Shown in pieces: positions 42,605-52,492 of a stretch of 64,000 bases of DNA. Origin of the DNA: Aliiroseovarius pelagivivens. Lineage in GTDB: Bacteria; Pseudomonadota; Alphaproteobacteria; Rhodobacterales; Rhodobacteraceae. The notes under the pieces were generated by a model. That model saw only the letters and a list, made by a program, of their open reading frames with translations. It was not told where the DNA came from and made no database searches. Within the stretch, counting starts at the first letter, position 1, and every line of letters starts with the position of its first letter. The stretch is taken from NCBI RefSeq assembly GCF_900302485.1, contig NZ_OMOI01000002.1, positions 124,001-188,000 of the forward strand. Reading direction: 5' to 3'. The position numbers were made by a program, and so were the translations under genes.

Positions 42605-43561
42605 CTAGCGCGAATAGTAGGTATAGGTTTCACGAATCCCGTCGGCAAAATCGGTAATCTGGTCCCCAAGAAGCACCTTCACATCCTCGGCCGAGGCGAT
42701 CACGTCGCGTGGTTCGGTCTTCAGAAGGTCTTCGGCTGGGATCTTGGTATAGTTCAGCTTGTCCCCGCTGGCGGCCTCGATTGCACCGACCACATCCATC
42801 AGGGTGGTCGAGACACCGGCGCCCAGCATGTTCACACGATCATATGCCTCGCCGTCGCGCACGCGCTTGGCCTGCATCGCGATCCCACGCCCGATATCAC
42901 CCGCATAGATGAAGTCGCGCGACTGCTCGCCGTCACCGTTGATGAACACCTCGCCACCTTCGACGATGGCGCGGGTGAAGGCGTGGATGGCGCTTTTCTT
43001 CTTGTCCGAGAAGCGGCCATAGACGTTGGTCATCCGGATGACCGAGAACGAGCCACCGCGCAGTTCCACGAGCTTCTCGAGGATCATCTCTTCTGCCGCT
43101 TTCGTCGCGCCATAGAAGTTCTTGGGGCAATAGGCCGAGCTGGTGCGCACTTCGAACGTACCGTCAAACAGGGCACCTGCGGTCGAGATCAGAATGAAGT
43201 GGTCGCCGGGCTGGACCGCCTCCATCACGAATTTGGACGGGTTGGCGATGTTTGCATCAATGAAGTCCAGCGGGCGGTCTTTCGATTCCGCCACGCGGGT
43301 CTCGCCGGCCAGAAAGACGAAGACGCGGCCGTTGTCTTCGGATTTCTGCGCCTTGAGAAACTCAATCGCGCCAGCGTCTTCATAGCCACCTGCAAAACTG
43401 GGCAGGTCCAAGGCTTCGTGCCCCGGAACGGCGTTGGACAGATCGTCGATCACCATGGGCTCCAGACCGTCGAACTGGTCGTCCTGTGCGATCACATCCA
43501 GAATGTTGCGCCCCACGAAGCCAAAGCCTCCGATCAGCACCAGTGAAGTTGAATTTTTCAT
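42605..43561 (-). CDS. NAD-dependent epimerase/dehydratase
   Basis: The 318-aa extended short-chain dehydrogenase has an N-terminal GGFGFVGRN loop, FVFLAGETRVAESKDRP, the ISTAG segment, YCPKNFYGATKAAEE (Y-x3-K) and VIRMTNVYGRFSDKKKS, resembling UDP-sugar 4-epimerases such as GalE. It may convert UDP-glucose to another nucleotide sugar. It is 87 nt upstream of sqdB and may share its transcript. The exact epimerisation is not determined. Confidence 0.85.
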   Translation of the reverse strand: MKNSTSLVLIGGFGFVGRNILDVIAQDDQFDGLEPMVIDDLSNAVPGHEALDLPSFAGGYEDAGAIEFLKAQKSEDNGRVFVFLAGETRVAESKDRPLDFIDANIANPSKFVMEAVQPGDHFILISTAGALFDGTFEVRTSSAYCPKNFYGATKAAEEMILEKLVELRGGSFSVIRMTNVYGRFSDKKKSAIHAFTRAIVEGGEVFINGDGEQSRDFIYAGDIGRGIAMQAKRVRDGEAYDRVNMLGAGVSTTLMDVVGAIEAASGDKLNYTKIPAEDLLKTEPRDVIASAEDVKVLLGDQITDFADGIRETYTYYSR

Positions 43562-43777
43562 GTCTGTTTGCCCGGTAAAATATCTGTATTCGTTGCCCGT
43601 TCACCTAAAGCCCCCTGCCCCAAAGGTCAAACCGTGGGGTGCCAAATCGAACCACTGTTCCCCTTTGGCACCTTGCGCCGATCGGAGCTGAGGGAAGAGC
43701 ATTGACAAGCCCTGTAAATAAAGGGGAAAACCCACGGCGAACGGCGTGCGCGCCCACACAAGATCAAGGTTTTGAAA

Positions 43778-44755
43778 ATGCACGATAATGCCGGCCAGAA
43801 TGGCAACTTGGTTGCTGTTGTCGTGACATTTAACCGACTGGACAAGCTGAAGCTGACGCTGTCGAACCTGCTGAAGAACTCGCCTGCCGGGTTGGCCTCG
43901 ATCGTGGTGGTAAACAATGCCAGCACCGATGGGACGGCGGACTGGCTGGCCACACAAGATGATCCGCGGCTGGATATCCTGACCAGTGCCACCAATCGCG
44001 GCGGCGCGGGTGGGTTCGAACAAGGGCTGCGCCATGCCCTGACCCAGCACAAGGCCGATTGGTACGTCGTGATGGATGACGACGCCTGGCCCGAGCCGGG
44101 CATGTTGGACAGTTTCATGGCAAGCGAACGCCCGGACGACACGGCTGTCGCGGCGGCGGTCTATTATCCCGATGGTCGCATCTGCGAGATGAACCGCCCG
44201 TCGGTAAACCCGTTTTGGTCGCCCCGTACATTCCTGCGCACACTGATCAAACGACGTGACGGCTATCACATCCCGCCCAGCGCCTATGAGGCCAAGGAAC
44301 CGACCTCTATCGACCTGACGTCTTTCGTTGGGCTGTTCATCTCGAAGAAGATGTTGGACACGGTGGGGCTGCCCGATCCGGGGCTGTTCATCTATGGCGA
44401 TGACGTGATCTATACGCTGGGCCTGCGCAAACGCGGCTTCAAGATCGACTTCGATCCGTCAGTCCGCTTCGTCCATGATTGTTCGACCTTCCAGAAGGAC
44501 GAAAAGAAGACCTACAAGCCGCTGTGGAAAGTCTATTACGCCTATCGCAACGGTCTGATCATGTATCGCCGCGCGGCCGGTGTTTTCTTCTGGGCGCTTC
44601 TGCCCTTGCTGCTGGTGTCATGGAAGCGGGCTGCCAACCGCTATGGAAGCGACAAAGCAGCCTATGAGGCTCTGCGCCGCGCAGCGGTGTCAGACGGGCT
44701 GCGCCACCACACCTCGCGGACGCACCCTGAAATTTTGGAAATGACGAAGCATTAG
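43778..44755 (+). CDS. Family 2 glycosyltransferase, galactofuranosyltransferase-like
   Basis: The 325-aa protein has a GT-A fold: VVVTFNRLDKLKLTL, VVNNASTDGT, the GGAGGFEQGLRHA segment and the metal-binding VVMDDDAWPEPG (DDD), followed by LFIYGDDVIYTLGLRKRGFKI. The GGxGGF pattern and its proximity to glf suggest a GlfT-type enzyme using UDP-galactofuranose. The ATG at 43778 has AAGG 8 nt upstream; a TTG at 43772 is an alternative. It converges on a sulfotransferase-like gene. Confidence 0.88.
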   Translation: MHDNAGQNGNLVAVVVTFNRLDKLKLTLSNLLKNSPAGLASIVVVNNASTDGTADWLATQDDPRLDILTSATNRGGAGGFEQGLRHALTQHKADWYVVMDDDAWPEPGMLDSFMASERPDDTAVAAAVYYPDGRICEMNRPSVNPFWSPRTFLRTLIKRRDGYHIPPSAYEAKEPTSIDLTSFVGLFISKKMLDTVGLPDPGLFIYGDDVIYTLGLRKRGFKIDFDPSVRFVHDCSTFQKDEKKTYKPLWKVYYAYRNGLIMYRRAAGVFFWALLPLLLVSWKRAANRYGSDKAAYEALRRAAVSDGLRHHTSRTHPEILEMTKH

Positions 44756-44763
44756 GGCTGGAT

Positions 44764-45867
44764 CTAATCGTCCAACCCGAACTTAGCCCTGAGACGCCGA
44801 CGCAGCTTGCGCAACTGATAGAACGGGCGCTCAAGATCGCGAAGGCGTCTTGCGTGCTCGTTGGTCAGTTGATGTGAAAGATCGTCGATCAGTTTCTGCT
44901 GTTCGCCCACGATACGGCTGAGATAGAATAGGGCGTCCTGATTGCCGCTTTCGTAAAGCACGCCACCACCCACCGGGAAATCACCAAACAGCGCATCACG
45001 CCCCAAGGCCAGCTTCGCCAACTCGGCATTGTCGGCAGCACAGCGATCCAGAACTTTCTGGCGCAGCTCAGTCGACACGAAGCTGCTGTTCTTGTCGTCC
45101 AGCTCGGGCAAGTCGAAAGCCTCGAACACCTTACCAAATTCGACCGGACGTACCGGGCCTTCATGGGTGCCATTATGAAGGGCGTTCAAATAGCTTTGCG
45201 CCGGGCCAAGAGAGACGTTCTTTTCATGCGCTGCCTCGGCCGGGATCAGCTCGACCGGCAATCCGAACTGAGTGTACAAATACGGCACACTTCCGCCTGC
45301 GTTTCGCATCGCATCATAGGTCATGATCCGAATACGGTCGCCCCCCAGCTTGGACCACGCGCGATACTGACCAAGATAGTCCAACGCGTGCCAACTGCGA
45401 TCCAGCCACGCTTCGGGCGCTTCGATCCCGCGCATTTCGCTTGTCTTGTGCTTCAATCCCCATTGGCGATAAGCGCTTTCGACCCAATCGTCCTGTCGAC
45501 GGAAGCAAATTGCGATCTCGACCGCATCAAAGGCCTTGGAGTCCTTGATGAACTGATCAATGACATCAATGACATCTGACAAATTTGGGGCCATGCCGAT
45601 GGCCTCGTTTGACCAAACGACGGTCGAAACATCGGGGGCAGAAAGCGCGGCTTTTTCAAGAGATTGAAGGGCCGCTGCCAGAAGTTCTGGATCGCGCGCA
45701 TGGTACTGCGCCTCAAGCTCTTCCTCTTCAGGGACAGCGAATTTAAGCCGCGGCCCTGCGCAGATGAAGCCCGCCTCGAGCAGCGCGTCATAGCCATCGC
45801 GCATGGCATCCTGAAACGCAGTTGTTCCAGTTTTTCCCAGTCCAACGTGAAGGATCAGCTTTGTCAT
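44764..45867 (-). CDS. Sulfotransferase-like protein 4 of polysaccharide locus
   Basis: The 367-aa protein begins MTKLILHVGLGKTGTTAFQ, with the same KTG-T loop as the other locus members, and has IAICFRRQDDWVESAYRQ in the second cofactor region. The C-terminal 60 residues are Arg/Leu-rich and likely form a coiled coil or amphipathic helix. The start at 45867 is preferred because an earlier frame adds a short non-homologous stretch. It follows glf closely (10 nt), so UDP-Galf synthesis and this enzyme share a transcript. Confidence 0.7.
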   Translation of the reverse strand: MTKLILHVGLGKTGTTAFQDAMRDGYDALLEAGFICAGPRLKFAVPEEEELEAQYHARDPELLAAALQSLEKAALSAPDVSTVVWSNEAIGMAPNLSDVIDVIDQFIKDSKAFDAVEIAICFRRQDDWVESAYRQWGLKHKTSEMRGIEAPEAWLDRSWHALDYLGQYRAWSKLGGDRIRIMTYDAMRNAGGSVPYLYTQFGLPVELIPAEAAHEKNVSLGPAQSYLNALHNGTHEGPVRPVEFGKVFEAFDLPELDDKNSSFVSTELRQKVLDRCAADNAELAKLALGRDALFGDFPVGGGVLYESGNQDALFYLSRIVGEQQKLIDDLSHQLTNEHARRLRDLERPFYQLRKLRRRLRAKFGLDD

Positions 45868-45877
45868 GTGTCGATCC

Positions 45878-47062
<1,185 letters not shown>

Positions 47063-47119
47063 TCACGGCTTTTTTGGCAAACGGGAATGGGTGTGCGGTG
47101 GTCGATTTCGCCGACTCGC

Positions 47120-47158
47120 AAAAAGCAAAGAGGCCGGCCACGACATGCGGCCAGCCCC
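47120..47158 (-). terminator. Terminator after the RTX protease gene
   Basis: On the minus strand GGGGCTGGCC (47149-47158) pairs with GGCCGGCCTC (47130-47139) with two G-T pairs, followed by TTTGCTTTTTG. It ends the protease transcript and isolates it from glf. Confidence 0.8.
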
Positions 47159-47177
47159 TTTTCCAAATCCTATTGGA

Positions 47178-48566
47178 TCAGATAAACGAGATATCGTCGA
47201 CGAGGTCCAAAGCAGTGACAACACCCTCAACGGTCAGAGTGTCACCGTTGCTAAAGGTGATGACCGTGTTTCCGTTTACGATCGCGGCATTGTTCGTCAA
47301 AAGTTGCGTCGCATCGGTGACAGCCACAAGGCTTGCGTCGATTTCGATCGTATCACCTTCAACGCTGTCGAAGTCGGTGATCGTGTCATTCCCGGCATTG
47401 AACACAAAAACATCGGCGTCATCGCCGCCAGTCAAGATGTCATCGCGATTGCCACCCCGCAGGATGTCATTACCCGCGCCACCCTGCAGAATGTCATTGC
47501 CGCTTTGTCCATTCAGAGTGTCATTTCCTCCGCGGCCGACCAGAAGATCCGCTTGGCTTCCACCAGACAGCACGTTGTCTAGGCTGTTGCCATAGAGCTC
47601 ATCTTCGCCTCCGCCAGTCTTGGCGTTCTCGATCCAAGTATTCAGTTCAATCTGGACGTTCTTAGTCTTGCCAAGCACGTTCGAAAACGCCCCGGGATCG
47701 AGATCGATAACCTGATCCTTTTTCGTCTTGGAAAAGTCCAGCGTATCGACGCCACCTTGATCAAAGATGGTTATGGCTCCCACTGGTTTGGTTTCGGCAA
47801 ACAGTTTTACCGGTCCGCTGGCGTTTGAATCAAAGCCCCAGATGGTGTCCCCAGTATTTACCTGCTTCGCGCCAGTGGGCACACCGTACAGCTTGTGGAT
47901 GGCGGCCAGATCGGCGGGCATCGGCGTCAGGATATAAGCAAAAGACCCGGTAATGTTCGGGTTCTCAGTTTGCGAGAAATAGGACATCACTGTCATTTGC
48001 CAGCTGTCATTCGAGAACCGCGCGTCCCCAGCAAAACCACCCGTACCGTTATAGTTACCAGCATGCCCCAGCCCAAGAGCGTGGCCAATTTCATGCAGAA
48101 ATGTCTGATAACCATAGCTACCAAGCTCGAACGCCTCGCCCTTGTACCAGCTTTGGGGAATATTCACCTTCGCCTTAACAATGTCGCCACTCGAGTTGAA
48201 CTTCGTTACCGCATAGGCCCCAGATTTATCCGCTTGGACAAACTTGATGTCTGCTTTGTTTGCTTTGGCCTTGGTAAAAGTAATTCCGGTGGCTGCGGAC
48301 CATGCAGACAAGGCTTTTTTCGCAAACCACTTTCCGGCCTTGGAAAGATTCGAAACGTTGTACGTGAGGACGCGCCCCGGGCGCAGATCAAAGGATGCGT
48401 TTGCCGGCTCTCCGAAAAAGTTCGCAAAATCCACAGTCAGCTGTTTAACAAAGTCGCTGATCTCTCCGTATGGTTTCGCAGCGGCTTTGGGTTGTGCGGC
48501 AAATACCTGCTGGGGGAATTGGAAGCTGGTACTATGCATAGCCATCGTCATTACTGGCGTCTCCAC
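47178..48566 (-). CDS. Serralysin-type (M10) metalloprotease with RTX repeats
   Basis: This 462-aa protein is a secreted zinc protease. The zinc motif is FLHEIGHALGLGHAGN (H158, E159, H162, H168) and the Met-turn is VMSYF near residues 194-197. Glycine-rich calcium-binding repeats (GGxGxD type, GRGGNDTLNG and GAGNDILRG) occupy about 330-410, and the C-terminal 60 residues include a hydrophobic tail expected of type I secretion signals. No N-terminal signal peptide is seen. The HlyB/HlyD exporter is not in the window. It is transcribed divergently from the giant RTX gene. Confidence 0.93.
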   Translation of the reverse strand: METPVMTMAMHSTSFQFPQQVFAAQPKAAAKPYGEISDFVKQLTVDFANFFGEPANASFDLRPGRVLTYNVSNLSKAGKWFAKKALSAWSAATGITFTKAKANKADIKFVQADKSGAYAVTKFNSSGDIVKAKVNIPQSWYKGEAFELGSYGYQTFLHEIGHALGLGHAGNYNGTGGFAGDARFSNDSWQMTVMSYFSQTENPNITGSFAYILTPMPADLAAIHKLYGVPTGAKQVNTGDTIWGFDSNASGPVKLFAETKPVGAITIFDQGGVDTLDFSKTKKDQVIDLDPGAFSNVLGKTKNVQIELNTWIENAKTGGGEDELYGNSLDNVLSGGSQADLLVGRGGNDTLNGQSGNDILQGGAGNDILRGGNRDDILTGGDDADVFVFNAGNDTITDFDSVEGDTIEIDASLVAVTDATQLLTNNAAIVNGNTVITFSNGDTLTVEGVVTALDLVDDISFI

Positions 48567-48674
48567 TTATTGCCTGTTCGGCGTCCGGTTTAACTGGAAC
48601 TACAATCAAAACAAGAATTAAGGCAACATGACGACACGGCACCGCCATCAATTGGGCAATTTGGCGCGCAGCCG

Positions 48675-48713
48675 TTAGGAAATCACTAAGATTCAATTAC
48701 TCACAATTCCTAA
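48675..48713. promoter_or_regulatory. Inverted repeat between divergent RTX genes
   Basis: TTAGGAA (48675-48681) and TTCCTAA (48707-48713) are perfect inverted halves spaced 32 bp start to start, about three turns of DNA, in the 220-bp divergent region. It could be a regulator site controlling one or both RTX genes, but seven bases can match by chance. Confidence 0.3.
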
Positions 48714-48742
48714 ACAAGTTCCTGACGACAGATAAACAGACG

Positions 48743-48758
48743 TTAACCCGCATCTAAC
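48743..48758 (+). promoter_or_regulatory. CtrA-like box upstream of the large RTX gene
   Basis: TTAAC-CCGCAT-CTAAC differs from the alphaproteobacterial CtrA full site TTAAC-N6-TTAAC at one base. It lies about 30-55 nt upstream of the RTX start, where CtrA could activate or repress. The match is seen; binding is not tested. Confidence 0.45.
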
Positions 48759-48813
48759 ACACTCGAAGGGCGTTCTTAACGCGTGGGTGAAATCGAGGGT
48801 GGTTGGGGTGACC

Positions 48814-51800
48814 ATGTTGAGTTTCGCTGGCACCAGTTCTGGTGCCGGCCAGCAATACAGTTTTGGGATCACGGATCTTCGGATCGTCTGGCAAGGTGGC
48901 CAAGCCTGCCTTGTGTCAATCAGTGCATCTGCAAACGGATCTATGATCTATGCCGTCGACTCCGGTGGCGTGCTGACGCTGTCGGATCAGGTCTGGACAG
49001 GTGGAGGGGCAGTATCATCATCCACCCCGGTGCTAGAGAGCGTCGCGTACAATGGTGCTACCGTCCTGATGGCCTTCGGTCAAAGCGATTGGGCCATTGC
49101 CGGTCTAACGTTGGAACCCGGCGCTGAACTGTCGGCCCCGGTGTCGTATCAGTGGGGCCCAAACGGGGTTGGAATGCTGTCCGCCCTGCACGCCACTACG
49201 ATCAACGGCAGCACGCATGTCTACGCGGCCAGCATGACGGGCACGGGTTTCTGCCACTACACAATAAATGGCAATAACGAATTCATATTGCAGGGAAATT
49301 ATAGCCAATCAGGGTTTCTGAATGAACCGGACCTTGTCGATTTTGAGACGGTCGATTTTGGCACACATAAGGTTCTGATTTCCGCGTCTTCTTCCGGAGA
49401 TGGGATCGCCAGCTATCTTCTGGATACAGCCGGCATCCCGACGCTGGTTTCAGAACACTCGGCCGATACGGTGCTGCCGGTTGGCACACCGACCAAGTTG
49501 GCGACCGGAATGGTCGGAAGTCAAAACTTCGTCATCATGGCCAGCGCAGGCAGTTCGTCCCTGACTGTGTTCGAAGTGACCCAGACCGGCACGTTAATCC
49601 CGGTTGATCACATCATAGACAACAAGTTCACACGCTTTTCGGATGTTACCGAACTGACGACGGTCGAACATGAGGGACGCCTTTATGTCATTGCGGGCGG
49701 TTCGGATGACGGGTTGTCTCTGTTCACGCTATTGCCTGACGGAGTGCTGGTGCATCTGGACACGGTCTGGGACACGAATTCGACTGCGCTTCAGAATGTC
49801 TCGGCATTGGATGCCGCTGTCGTGGCTGGGCAGATCGTGGTTTTCGCCACCAGCGAGACCGAGGTTGGGATCTCGCGTTTCACAATTGATCCAGACCCGG
49901 CAGGTGTGACGCTGACAGGCGGAATTTCCGGCGACATCCTAAGCGGTGGAGGCGACAGCGACATCATCCTTGGCGGGTATGGCGACGACACTCTGACAGG
50001 CGCAGGCGGCCGCGACATTCTAAGCGACGGCACAGGCGCGGACATATTGACCGGTGGAGCGGGGGCAGACCTTTTCATCCTGTGCAGTGACGGCAACTTG
50101 GACACGATCACAGACTTCGATCCGGGTCAGGATAAGCTGGACCTCAGCGGCTATCACATGCTGTACGACGCCAGCCAGCTTCAGGTCACCTCGACCAATT
50201 GGGGGGCGATCCTGAGCTATCAGGGCGAGGTATTGCATGTCTATCGCGCGGGCGGTGGGGCGCTGGACGCCTCTCACTTTCAGACAGGCGACATACTGAC
50301 GCTGGATCGTCCGCCGAACGGCTTCAACTATTTCCCCGAGACCGTGAACGGCACCGCGGCTGACGACACAATCGAAGGCAATGCGGGCTTTGACACGTTG
50401 CATGGAATGGCGGGTAACGACGTCCTGCTGTGGTCGGGTGGCGGCGATCTGTTCTACGGCGGCGCTGGGATCGACACCGTCTCTTATGCGGCGGCCAACA
50501 CCGGTGTCCTCGTCAATCTTCACACCGGCGAAACAGATCTAGCCGCTTGGGGCGAACAGTTTGACTCGATTGAGAACCTGATGGGGTCCGAGTTCGATGA
50601 CGTCTTGGTCGGAGATGCCGGAAACAACCATCTGATCGGAGGCGCCGGGGACGACATCTTGTGCGGCGGTGACGGGCAAGACCGATTGGAGGGCGGCGCA
50701 GGGCTGGACAGCGTGAGCTTCGTCCTAAGCCCCCAAGGAATAACAATTTCACTTTTGACCGGAACCGGAGGAGACGGAGATATGTTGATTAGCATTGAAG
50801 GCGTAATCGGAAGCAACCATGCCGATGATATTACTGGGAACAACGAGGAAAACCGGCTGGCAGGTGGCGATGGTGCCGACACCTTGCGCGGTCTGGATGG
50901 CAATGACGAGCTTCTAGGAAACGAGGATGACGACACCCTGTACGGGAACGATGGGGACGACACCCTCGAGGGCGGTGACGGTGATGATACGCTGATCGGC
51001 GGCTACGGAGACGACATTCTTGATGGCGGAAACGGAAATGACACGCTGATCGGTGGCGAGGGGGCAGACCAGTTCATCGGCGGTGACGGGTTCGATACCG
51101 TTGATTACACCTCGTTGGGATCTGCCTTGGTTCTGGATCTGTTGACAGGGCTTCGGGCGGGCTGGGCGATTGGGGATCAGTTCACATCGATCGAGTCTAT
51201 TCTGGCGACAGATTTCAATGACAATCTGGGGGGCTCTGATGACGCCGAAACGCTGTTCGGATACGGCGGGGATGACACAATCCGTGCAAATGGCGGAAAT
51301 GATACCGTCGTCGGAGGCAACGGGGATGACCGCATTTGGGGCGGCACCGGAAACGACATCATCCAAGGCGATGCCGGCGATGATCTGCTTTACGGGCAAA
51401 GCGGGGATGATCGGCTGATCGGAGGGGACGGCGCTGACACCTTATATGGCGGTGGCGGCATCGATATCGCTGACTATAGCAATGTAACAGAAGGGTTCGT
51501 CTTCAACTTCGCCACCGGAGAGCGCACCGGCGCGGCCGCTTTGGATACCTTTGATTCCATTGAGGGAATTGCAGGGGGCTTCGGAAACGATACGTTGACG
51601 GGTGCGGCAACGGACGACGTATTGGAAGGCGGCGGGGGACGTGACCTGATCGACGGTGGCGCCGGGAATGACAGGTTGATCGGCGGAGGCGGGGACGACC
51701 GTTTCATCGCAGGCGACGGGGCCGATCTGTTCGATGGCTCATCGGGTGTCGATGTTGTCGACATGCGCGCCAACACTGCAGCCGCAACAGTGGATCTGAC

Positions 51801-52383
51801 AGCGGGAACGGGCGATGGCAGCATGGCGGGCGACCAGTTTGCCAATGTCGAAAACCTGTTGGGGACGGGGTATGACGACAGGCTGATTGGGAATGCGGCA
51901 AACAACAGATTCGAGGGAAACAATGGCGCTGACACGCTGGCCGGGGCAGGTGGCAACGACATATTGCTTGGCGGCGGTGGCTCGGACCAGTTGACCGGCG
52001 GAAGCGGCAATGACCAACTGTCGGGCAACAGTGGAGGCGACACTCTTGGTGGCAGCGCCGGGCGCGACACCCTGCGGGGTGGCGGTGGAAACGATGTGCT
52101 GGATGGTGGTGCTGGACGTGATGTCATGTACGGCGGCACCGGGCGGGACACTTTCCTGTTCAACGACGGCGTGGATCGCATCCGCGACTTCAATCACAAG
52201 AAAGACACACTCCTATTTGACAGCGAGCTTTGGGGAGGCGGGCGCAAGTCGGTGAAAAAGATCCTGAAATACGCTGACATCAAAGGCAATAAAGCCGTGT
52301 TTGACTTTGGCGATGGGGACAAGCTGATCGTCAAAGGCGTCAGCAGCCTGTCACAACTAGAGGACAATATCGACTTCTACTAG
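48814..52383 (+). CDS. Large RTX calcium-binding protein with propeller-like N-terminus
   Basis: This protein of about 1189 aa starts with a region (about 1-370) of repeated 45-60-residue beta units, such as VAYNGATVLMAFGQSDWAIAGLTLE, that resembles a beta-propeller. The rest carries many GGxGxDxLxG calcium repeats in blocks separated by modules with SIENLMGSEFDDVLVG or SIESILATDFNDNLGG. The C-terminus has KVFDF-like strands and a DNIDFY tail, as in type I secretion signals. It has no signal peptide and is probably exported by a T1SS encoded elsewhere. The start at 48814 is one choice; GTG at 48787 would add nine residues. Confidence 0.88.
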   Translation: MLSFAGTSSGAGQQYSFGITDLRIVWQGGQACLVSISASANGSMIYAVDSGGVLTLSDQVWTGGGAVSSSTPVLESVAYNGATVLMAFGQSDWAIAGLTLEPGAELSAPVSYQWGPNGVGMLSALHATTINGSTHVYAASMTGTGFCHYTINGNNEFILQGNYSQSGFLNEPDLVDFETVDFGTHKVLISASSSGDGIASYLLDTAGIPTLVSEHSADTVLPVGTPTKLATGMVGSQNFVIMASAGSSSLTVFEVTQTGTLIPVDHIIDNKFTRFSDVTELTTVEHEGRLYVIAGGSDDGLSLFTLLPDGVLVHLDTVWDTNSTALQNVSALDAAVVAGQIVVFATSETEVGISRFTIDPDPAGVTLTGGISGDILSGGGDSDIILGGYGDDTLTGAGGRDILSDGTGADILTGGAGADLFILCSDGNLDTITDFDPGQDKLDLSGYHMLYDASQLQVTSTNWGAILSYQGEVLHVYRAGGGALDASHFQTGDILTLDRPPNGFNYFPETVNGTAADDTIEGNAGFDTLHGMAGNDVLLWSGGGDLFYGGAGIDTVSYAAANTGVLVNLHTGETDLAAWGEQFDSIENLMGSEFDDVLVGDAGNNHLIGGAGDDILCGGDGQDRLEGGAGLDSVSFVLSPQGITISLLTGTGGDGDMLISIEGVIGSNHADDITGNNEENRLAGGDGADTLRGLDGNDELLGNEDDDTLYGNDGDDTLEGGDGDDTLIGGYGDDILDGGNGNDTLIGGEGADQFIGGDGFDTVDYTSLGSALVLDLLTGLRAGWAIGDQFTSIESILATDFNDNLGGSDDAETLFGYGGDDTIRANGGNDTVVGGNGDDRIWGGTGNDIIQGDAGDDLLYGQSGDDRLIGGDGADTLYGGGGIDIADYSNVTEGFVFNFATGERTGAAALDTFDSIEGIAGGFGNDTLTGAATDDVLEGGGGRDLIDGGAGNDRLIGGGGDDRFIAGDGADLFDGSSGVDVVDMRANTAAATVDLTAGTGDGSMAGDQFANVENLLGTGYDDRLIGNAANNRFEGNNGADTLAGAGGNDILLGGGGSDQLTGGSGNDQLSGNSGGDTLGGSAGRDTLRGGGGNDVLDGGAGRDVMYGGTGRDTFLFNDGVDRIRDFNHKKDTLLFDSELWGGGRKSVKKILKYADIKGNKAVFDFGDGDKLIVKGVSSLSQLEDNIDFY

Positions 52384-52492
52384 GGTGCGTCATTTTAGGA
52401 CGCTGGCACGAAGCAACGTACGCCTAAGTGCCAGCGCATTAACAATTTTCACCAATCACTCGGACGGGAATGACCTTTTTGCGGAGAGCCCC

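Noticed and set aside
49920..52200. DNA tandem repeats
   Set aside because: The periodicity is protein-level RTX repeats with variable codons, not nucleotide repeats.
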